Of a stretch of 64,000 nucleotides of DNA, positions 57,228-64,000 are shown piece by piece (position 1 is the first letter of the stretch; every line of letters begins with the position of its first letter). The DNA comes from Pleurotus ostreatus/Saccharomyces cerevisiae fusant (Eukaryota > Opisthokonta): assembly GCA_024196135.1 (NCBI GenBank), contig JAMQCK010000015.1, forward strand, positions 162,160 to 226,159, given 5' to 3'. The position numbers and the translations under genes are program-made. The notes below the pieces were generated by a model. It ran no database searches. It was not told where the DNA came from and worked only from the letters and a program-made list of their open reading frames with translations.

Positions 57228-59653
57228 ATGGTTCGCATAAGAAAGAGTAAGTGCCCCTGCAATCTTACGCTTCCTGTATTCTCACAAATCGGCAGAGACG
57301 AGTAATCGGACCAAGACGCATGAGCGGCGCAAGCTGCACAACAAGCTAAGGGAGGGGAAGAAGAAGAAGGCGAAGGCGGCGAAGAAGGATGTGACCTGGA
57401 AGTCGAGTGCGTGTCTGTGCTTTCGCGTGAGGGGATGTATGCTGACGGGATACTTGTGCAGAGCACAAGAAGGACCCTGGTATCCCGAACAACTACCCCT
57501 TCAAGGATCAGCTGCTGGCCGAAGTCGCGGAGCAGAGGCGGATAGTGCGTTCCCCCTCTCCCTCTCACCACAATCATGGCGTGCTGACCGCGTCCCTTAT
57601 TCCTCAGGTCGCAGAAGAGAAAGCCGCGCGAAAAACGGGCAAGAAGGCAGCGAAGAAGGCGGTGGACGCAGAGGCTGCTGAGCAGGACGCTGCCGCCGAG
57701 CTTTCGGACGACGGCGACTTTGACGGCGTAGCGAGCATCAGCGCGAAGAAGCTCAATGTCGCTACGGTCACCTTGAAGGATGCACGGAGAGCTGCTGCTG
57801 CCGCGGAGGCGGAGGAGGACGAGGAGGAGGACGCGCCGATGTTGATGGACCCAGACCTACCGAATCTGCGCGCGGTGGTGGATAAGGCGGACGTGGTGGT
57901 TGAGGTACTGGATGCGCGGGACCCGCAGACATTCAGGAGCGCGGAGCTGGAGAAGTACGTGAGCGATGCTGGCAAGAAGGCCATGTTCGTGATGAACAAG
58001 ATCGGTGCGTGGGCGTGCTTGCCGGGGAGGATCGTTGGCTGACAAGCTACTTCCCAGACCTCTGCCCTCGCGAGGCCGTCTCTGCGTGGTACTCGCACCT
58101 TAGTGCGGATAGGCCGACCTTCCTCTTCCGCTCATCTTCGTCGTGCTTGCCGCCCCCTCCCGTTCCTGATGCGAAGGGGAAGGGGAAGGCTCCGTCGAAC
58201 GACGCCATCGGCGCCGGCCCCATCCTCGAACAGCTTCAGAAGTGGGCTTCGGAGAAGAAGGTTGATGAGCCCCTCACCGTCGCTGTCGTCGGTGTAACGA
58301 ACGTGAGCACAGCGTCCTCTCATCCTGTGAACATCGTACTTATCCTTCTCCCCCTTACAGTCGGGCAAGAGCTCTCTTGTCAACTCCCTCCTCAAGAAGC
58401 CCGTGTTGCCCATATACACCCTCGCTACCTCATCTCGCGGCCCCACCACGACCGAGGTCCCGCACGAAGTCTCCCTCAGCGAGAAGGTCACCATCATCGA
58501 TACCCCTGGCCTCTCCTGGGTGCCCCTCCCTCCGGACGACGAGGCCGCGAACGTCGTGCGCGCCCGCGACATCCTGATGCGCAACAAGGGGCGCATCGAC
58601 CGGTTGAAGGACCCGGAGCCGGCTGGTGAGTGGTTTGATGTGAGTATATGCGTTGGTTTTGACGTGCTTTTGCCTATAGTGGACCACTTTGTGTCGCGCG
58701 CGACGACGGAGGATTTGATGCTTTTGTACAACCTTCCGGCCTTCATGAAGGAAGATAGCACGGCTTTCTTGACCGGCGTGGCTCGTGCGAAGCAGCTCAT
58801 TAAGAAGGTGCGTCTACAATCCCCCTCTTACATTCCAAGCATTGCAATAACCTACTTTAACCTCCAGCACGGCGCCGTCGACCTCACCAACGCCTCCCGC
58901 GTCGTCCTCCGCGATTGGAGCACCGGCAGGATAAAGTGGTACACACCAGGACCCGCCTCATCCGCCACGCCCTCCGAAGCCATCGAGGCTATCCTCTCGC
59001 GCCTCCCTACCCGCAAGGAGCTTCGCCGCGCGGGCGGCCTCGTCAAGCTCACGCCGGGCGCGGTCGACGAGCGCGCTGTCGAGCTTGATGCGTCATGGGT
59101 GCGGGGCGCGGAGCCGAGGGTGGGGGCGGATAGTGACGATGAGGATGGGGACGTGGATATGGAGGGCGAGGATGAAGTGGAAGATCAGGATGACGGGGAT
59201 GAGGATGAGGATGACGAGGATGAAGACGAAGACGAGGATGAGGACGACGAAGAAGAAGACGAAGAAGAGGAGCTTTCCTACCCACCGCCCTCGAAGCGCA
59301 AGCGCGGCGTCGCGAACGACGAATCCCTCCCGCCGCCTCCCGCGAAAAAGGTCGCGTTCGCCGCGAAGACGAAGGTGTCGGTGAAGTCGACGCCGACGGC
59401 TGCGGTGCCGGCAAAGTCGGTGCTGAAGGCCTCGAAGGAAGTTGAGGAGGTCAAGGTCGCGAAGGGTGCCGATGTCCCGAAGGAGGCTAAGGTTGCAAAG
59501 GAGGCGAAGGCCACAAAGACCCCGAAGGCTACCAAGACCTCGAAGCCCAAAACGGCTGACAAACAAATAAAAGCGCCCAAGGTCGCGAATGTCGGGAAGA
59601 AGGGAGCAGCCAAACCTGCAGATGGCGAGTACGACTTCTCGAGTTTCTTCTGA
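57228..59653 (+). CDS. Grn1/GNL3L (nucleostemin)-type nucleolar GTPase
   Basis: These circularly permuted GTPases support 60S ribosome assembly and export. Exons 57228-57246, 57296-57406, 57462-57544, 57608-58004, 58058-58302, 58361-58625, 58680-58807 and 58868-59653 give 677 aa. A basic N-terminal GN3L/Grn1 domain comes first (TKTHERRKLHNKLREGKKKK, DPGIPNNYPFKDQLL). The G motifs are in permuted order: VLDARDP and NKID (about residues 201-204), then GVTNSGKSS (about 282-290), then IIDTPG (about Asp332). A very acidic Asp/Glu tract (roughly residues 505-550) and a Lys/Ala-rich tail end DGEYDFSSFF. The first exon is only 19 nt. Confidence 0.93.
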
Positions 59654-60016
59654 GTATTTCAGCTATCCTTGTTGTTGTATGTGCGATCTGTACTCCCATT
59701 TGATTAGTTGGACGTTGTTCACCATTGCAATGCACATGGGCATGTTCTCAGCATTCGCAATTGACTGCTCCTTTTACTCGTTAAGCGCGAGTGCAAGCTT
59801 CGTTCAGCGCCTATAGTGACCTCGCATTCCTTTCCCTATTCATATGTGCCACAAAACCGACAAGACGTATATTCAATCGTATCCTTCGTCTTCGAGGTCC
59901 GCTGCTTCAGATAACCCAGATTGCTTCGATAAGTACATTTTTGTAATCACCTAGCAGACAGCGATACTGTGAGTGAGCCCGGCAATCAAGTCCAATAACC
60001 AGGCGAAGAGCTATGT
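59654..60016. other. convergent intergenic region, 363 bp
   Basis: It lies between two 3' ends. No feature was recognised. Confidence 0.4.
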
Positions 60017-61180
60017 TTACAATTCTCCTTCCACCTTCTTCGACTCCTTCTTTCGAGGCTCTCGGGGCGGGGCGCCTTGTCTCTCGCTCGTATCCTTCTT
60101 GAACTCGTCGCCTCCTGCGTCTTTCTGAGTTGAATCGGCCTTCTTCGCCTTGCAATGCTCCGGAATCGGGGTGTTGGGATCAATTGGCTCGTGAATGACA
60201 CGTCCGACCCTCCAGTAGTCCTTGTGGTCCTTGTAGAAGTCCTTCCAGTGCCGTATACCCTGCAATAGACGCATTAGATTGGGGACATGCGATCTGCGAA
60301 AGCCTTACCTTGAGCTCGCTCTCACTCAGCCCGCGCAGGTCGTGTGTGAGGTGCGTCTTGAAGCAACCCGTCCCAAAGGCGCGCGCCGCGTCCTTCCCGG
60401 CACTAAGACGTGTTCGTGTCAGTGGAACCCTTCATACATGACGGGTATCCGCACTCACAAGAAGCTGTAGGAGCCGCCGGGTCGGTATGCAGACCCTTTG
60501 CTCACATCATAGACCTCGCCGTCGATCTGTTAGTGCAAGGTAAGCATCGGTGCCACCACGCCAAAGTCGCGCGTACGTACAGCAAGGTAGACAGGGCGCC
60601 CGGGCACGCTCCCGTCATACTGCGCGAGCATCCGGTCCGTGAAGAGACGCTCGCCGCCCCACTGGACGTCTTGACGTGAGCATCGGAGAAACTAACAATG
60701 CCACGGATTCACTCACATTCGGCGTGTACGTCTTCAAGTGCACCCACTTCCCATCGTATCCCCAGACAAAGCTCCCGGTGAAGAACTTGCCTGCGAGGAG
60801 GAACAATAAGAGGGCGTATACGAGTCCACGTAATAGACCGAGCACGCCAATCTCCTTTGGCACCGTCGGGTCAGGCTCCTCTGGCCCGACCTCCTCACCG
60901 CGGGCGATTTTGGCGTCGCGCTCCTTCTTGCGCTCGACCCATGCTTCATGCGCGGCCTGCTGCTTGTCGCGATACTCTTTGTAGCTTTCAAGTCAAAGTC
61001 GTCAGACTCGCCCGTCTCACCACGCAAACTGCCGACTCACGCAAGAAAAGGCTGGTTCGCCTTCTTTGTCGACACCATACGCCCTGGTATCGACGGATCC
61101 GGGACTTTGGGCGTGTCGTCAGGCTCCCTGTACGGCTGCCGAGGCTCTGCGCCCGGTGCGAAGTCGCCCAACCAGGACAT
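60017..61180 (-). CDS. membrane protein with cytochrome b5-like haem/steroid-binding (MAPR-type) domain, 297 aa
   Basis: Exons complement(60017-60259, 60309-60402, 60459-60526, 60581-60661, 60717-60984, 61041-61180). The N-terminal 90 residues are hydrophilic with a helical YKEYRDKQQAAHEAWVERKK stretch. One membrane helix follows (residues about 92-115, IGVLGLLRGLVYALLLFLLAGKFF region in two halves). The cytochrome b5-like fold then reads RPVYLAIDGEVYDVSKG, YRPGGSYSFFAGKDAARAF and LRGLSESELKGIRHWKDFY. The axial His pair of true b5 is absent, as in MAPR/Dap1 proteins. Such proteins bind haem through Tyr and often assist P450 enzymes. The C-terminus is a Lys/Glu-rich tail. Confidence 0.87.
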
Positions 61181-62080
61181 GCTGCTGATGCTGATGGGTG
61201 TGGCTGGCAATGTGCAGGCCCAGGACCTATCCCGTGCCACGTATTTCACAGCCCTCGCGCGCGTGCGGCCTAGAAGACGTGCGAGAACCACCTAGCAAAA
61301 GCCTGGTAGTCGCACAGAATAAAGTTCGCGAGCAGGAATCTGGATCTATGACGGTGGGAGGCAAGCCTGAGAACGCTGATGAGTGCGCTTGTTCACCGCT
61401 ATTTGCCGCACCGCGCCACACATTCCGCCGGCAACGAAGAACATTTGCACCATCTACTCAACACCGACCCTGTCCAGTTCTACCTGCAGCGCATGCAGCT
61501 CCCCCGTCTCTTTCGGACACTTCGCACGAGCGACTCGACGGTCCGCAAGTAGCATTGCATACATCAAACCGGATTAGTTGTTACATGTATGCAAGGGATA
61601 GTCATATTGAAAGATTGTAATTAGTCGGGAGACGGAGCCCGAGAGTTGAGTAGTGTACCGTACAAATTACAGCTCGTCGTTGAGGGTGATGAGAGGGAGG
61701 AGAGATGTGAGAACAGGTGGGGAGGAGAGGTAGGCAGACAGGGGATTGAGGAGAGATAAGTAAAAAGGGAACGCCCAGCCCAACGACGAAGGAGAAAGGC
61801 GGAGTATTAGGCGAGCAGATGTAAATGCGGGTGGCGACCGCAGGCATCCCCCAGGGCTGCCGCGGCGCGCCATGCTATGCGTGATGCAAGAAAGCCAAGA
61901 CAATAAAAAAGATGAAGGGGACCTAGGAGGAAACATAAGATGCGCAGAGGGGAGATTGTGCGAGGCGGGGACAGCGACCGTGAGTGCGACGATGCGGCGT
62001 GCGATATAGTACCTGTGCAAAGCATGTGCGAGCAACGAGAAAAGCATACAAGACCTGAGCTAGCGAGACGGACGACTAGC
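61181..62080. other. intergenic region, 900 bp
   Basis: It lies between the MAPR-like start and the RGS stop. On the minus strand 61670-61980 is pyrimidine-rich, probably the RGS 3' UTR. No gene was supported. Confidence 0.4.
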
Positions 62081-63270
62081 CTATGGCGTCGCCGGCGTCT
62101 CCTGCTGCTGGGCAACGCCTGTGCGGTTTTGGTGTTCCCGCTCGCTGCCCTGCTGCGAGATGGTGATGTACGCCCCGCCGGTCTCCTCTTGTCTCAAGCC
62201 CGGGGGCATGGTCGGGTTGTTGGCCGACAGCTGCTTGATGTCGTTGTCGGTCGGGTCGAAGTCGTCGTCCCAGTCGCGCATGGCGAGGAACTTGGGCGTT
62301 TTGATGAACTGCGGAGGCGTCGTTAGCAATTCGCGACAGCGCAGAGAACAGGCAAGCTCACCTTCGGAACAGAGTCGGTGGCCATCAGACGGAAGACGTG
62401 CGTCTGAATGCGCTCGTACAGCCGAATCATGTTCTGGAGCTGGGTCGCGTTGAACGCGTTCGCCTGCTCGGGCTCGACACGTCCGGAGAACGCCTTGCCC
62501 GTGAGGTTGGTGACGACGTCCTCGAGGTACTTCGCCAACTCGTTGCGCAGGTTATGGTCGATGTTGAGCTCGCACTGACTCGAGGGCGCGAGGTAGGTGT
62601 TGTAGATCACGAACGCCGTGTTGATGAGCGACTCGTGGTGGCGCTCCATCGCCGCCTGGCCGGGCGTATTGCGAGCGCCGCGCGGGTTGTTGGCCTGCGC
62701 CGAGGAGGTGATGTTGAACTTGCGCTTGAAGTCCTGAACCTCAAGCCAGAAGGACAGGTTCTCCTCGCAGAAGTTGCCGCGCAGGAACTCGCGGAAGAGG
62801 GAGCGAAGGGGAGGGTCCTCGAGGATGTAGCGGAGGCGCTCCGTGTTGGACTCCTTCGACTTCTTGTCTGAGACCGTGTTAGCGCGATTGAGCTTGTTGG
62901 CGACCGACACCCGCCGCTGGAGCCTGGGATTGCCGTCGCCGTGTCCACGCGAGATGGACTCACCATGGTCGTGGTGGTCATCGACCGAGGAGCGCTCAGT
63001 GGAGACGTTCGTGTTCGAGGCACTCGGCGAGTCCACGCGCTGATCCCAGTGCGCAACACGCTTCCCCTCCTCCGTGATCTTGTAGATCGCTTTCGACGTG
63101 CACCGGAACTCTCCTTGTTGCTGCAAAGAAGGTCAGATAAAGCAACAAAAAGAATGGGAAAGCGACGTACAGAGACGGGCGAGTTACCGCCGGGCGCCGA
63201 ACCGCGGACGGTGAAGATGATCGCGGAGTCGTTGTTCTTCCGCTTGTCACTGACGAGGGTGATGAGTAGC
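62081..63270 (-). CDS. DEP-RGS regulator of G-protein signalling (FlbA/Sst2/Thn1 type), 5' incomplete
   Basis: RGS proteins speed GTP hydrolysis on G-alpha subunits; in fungi this type controls growth, mating and sporulation. Supported exons: complement(62081-62308, 62362-63120, 63171-63270), phase 0 at both joins. The most upstream exon holds the end of a DEP-like region (LLITLVSDKRKNNDSAIIF, then CTSKAIYKITEEGKRV). The RGS domain starts RLRYILEDPPLRSLFREFLR, continues CEENLSFWLEVQDF and INTAFVIYNTYLA, and ends near YERIQTHVFRLMATDSVPKF. The C-terminus is Gln/Thr-rich. Homologues have two N-terminal DEP domains; upstream of 63270 an in-frame stop and then an inverted-repeat element interrupt the frame. 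The rest lies beyond a long intron, off the window, or is lost. Confidence 0.82.
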
Positions 63271-63320
63271 CTGGACCCCAGGCCCAAACCGCGACGTCAA
63301 AGTTCCTACGGGAAGAGCAA

Positions 63321-63450
63321 GACGTCACGGAGGGCCTGGTAAACTTCCCGAGGTTTACTTAGGAGGGTAGCTTATGATCGAAAACCTTGTTTTCACGTGG
63401 AAAAAGTTCCCTAATGGAGATTGTGACTTTGTGGCGCTATGAGCAGACCG
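63321..63450 (+). repeat. left arm of the inverted repeat
   Basis: It matches the right arm at 63830-63953 as reverse complement, with the identical 27-bp core at 63363-63389. Inward of about 63450 the two arms diverge. Confidence 0.75.
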
Positions 63451-63829
63451 AGGCCGCCTTGTCTATACGACTCCCATTGACTTCCTTCCACGCTCGTGCT
63501 TATTCGAACGAACGACTCCCGGAATCGCTGACACGCTCTCAGAGACCTGTTTATGAGCCAGGACATCGCGCTATATGTGCTAGAACCACGAGGCAGCTTC
63601 GGTATCGTCTCGCGTCAAAAGCCGCCTGCTTGAGTGCAGCCGTTTCGCCGCCAGACACGCGTCCAGATGCATTTTGAGTATACCTACACCTATGAATGCC
63701 CTAAATCACCCGTACCTGTAACTACTGGCTTCCTTCATGCTATCTGGTGCTCAGCTCGCACAGCAGGCAGGGCGTCCGCGCTCTGAGGAAGCCCTCGACG
63801 CCGATAGTCGCCAACTGGGCAGCGCTGAG

Positions 63830-63953
63830 CACTTAACGCCACATATTCACATCCCCATTAGGGAACTGTTCTGCACGTGGAATCAAGGTTTTCGATCATA
63901 AGCTACCCTCACGCCAAACGGATGCGGGATTTTACCGGTCCCTCCATGACGTC
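63830..63953 (-). repeat. right arm of the inverted repeat
   Basis: It is the reverse-complement partner of 63321-63450, with its core at 63884-63910. Weak similarity may go on towards the right edge of the window. Confidence 0.75.
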
Positions 63954-64000
63954 TAGGTTTACCGCTGTTCGTCTTTGGAGGGAACGGGATTCCGGTCTAG

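Larger units (their letters stand above)
63321..63953. mobile_element. inverted-repeat element with ~125-bp arms (MITE-like)
   Basis: The left arm (63321 to about 63450) and right arm (about 63830-63953) are inverted copies. The best-kept part is GAGGGTAGCTTATGATCGAA plus AACCTTG, 27 of 27 bases identical between 63363-63389 and the reverse complement of 63884-63910. Further inward, CACGTG, AGTTCCCTAATGG and TGTGGCG recur in order. Further outward, GACGTCA and GGAGGG recur at matched spacing. The ~380-bp centre holds no open frame of note, so it looks non-autonomous. Clear target-site duplications were not seen. It ends about 50 bp before the RGS exon. Confidence 0.7.

Noticed and set aside
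63321..63953. Target-site duplication for the inverted-repeat element
   Set aside because: A short ggtttac-like string occurs near both outer ends (63352 and 63956), but at unequal distances from the arms, so it is not a convincing duplication.
1..64000. tRNA, rRNA and CRISPR features
   Set aside because: I looked for B-box-like GGTTCGA strings and found only ones inside coding exons. No rRNA-like or spacer-repeat pattern was seen. A tRNAscan or Infernal run would be decisive.

Overview
This is nuclear DNA of a filamentous basidiomycete, most likely an agaricomycete and possibly from the Polyporales. Almost every gene is cut by introns of about 48-70 bp with GT-AG ends, coding regions are GC-rich, and the gene set is fungal: Ssk1, Ubp14, an Atf1-type bZIP factor, Ara2, an RGS protein, a Zn2Cys6 factor and an Arb1-like protein. 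The order-level placement is an inference. Exon joins were worked out by hand from splice signals and checked for reading phase. They are predictions, not transcript data.

Layout. 0-3 kb: the 5' part of a tRNA adenosine deaminase (-) and two unknown genes (+). 3.4-6.9 kb: a membrane-anchored protein of the haem-dependent oxidative N-demethylase-like family (formerly DUF3445), followed by a small secreted beta-rich protein. 7-15 kb: a coiled-coil protein, Ubp14 deubiquitinase and an Atf1-type bZIP factor, all (-). 16.7-24 kb: an Arb1-like protein (+), a 96-aa unknown, Ara2-type D-arabinose dehydrogenase and two tandem MLRQ/NDUFA4-family genes (-). 25-28.5 kb: a 1,134-aa disordered/coiled-coil protein with scattered FxFG motifs (-). 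29.8-32.6 kb: an isochorismatase-family hydrolase (+) facing the AP-3 mu subunit (-). 33.4-40.5 kb: a second secreted paralogue (+), a Zn2Cys6 regulator (-) and a second N-demethylase-like paralogue (+), divergent from the regulator. 41-47.5 kb: an LRR protein and Esf2 (-), then Ars2/SERRATE (+). 49-53 kb: Ssk1 response regulator (+). 54-59.7 kb: ribosomal protein eL18 (-), a Tra2-like RRM/SR protein (+), an unresolved small gene (-) and a Grn1/GNL3L-type GTPase (+). 60-64 kb: a cytochrome b5/MAPR-like membrane protein and a DEP-RGS regulator (-), whose 5' side lies against a long inverted-repeat element that fills the right end.

How genes relate. Two parts of the high-osmolarity stress pathway are here (Ssk1 and an Atf1-type factor), though 35 kb apart. 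Five genes act in RNA or ribosome biology (Esf2, Ars2, eL18, Tra2-like, Grn1), and two adjacent pairs share short divergent promoters. The most distinctive feature is a two-family module, N-demethylase-like protein plus secreted beta-rich protein. It occurs twice about 30 kb apart, and the second copy holds a Zn2Cys6 regulator between its two genes. The secreted genes keep matching promoter boxes but differ by three introns. This module is the best candidate for an undescribed system.
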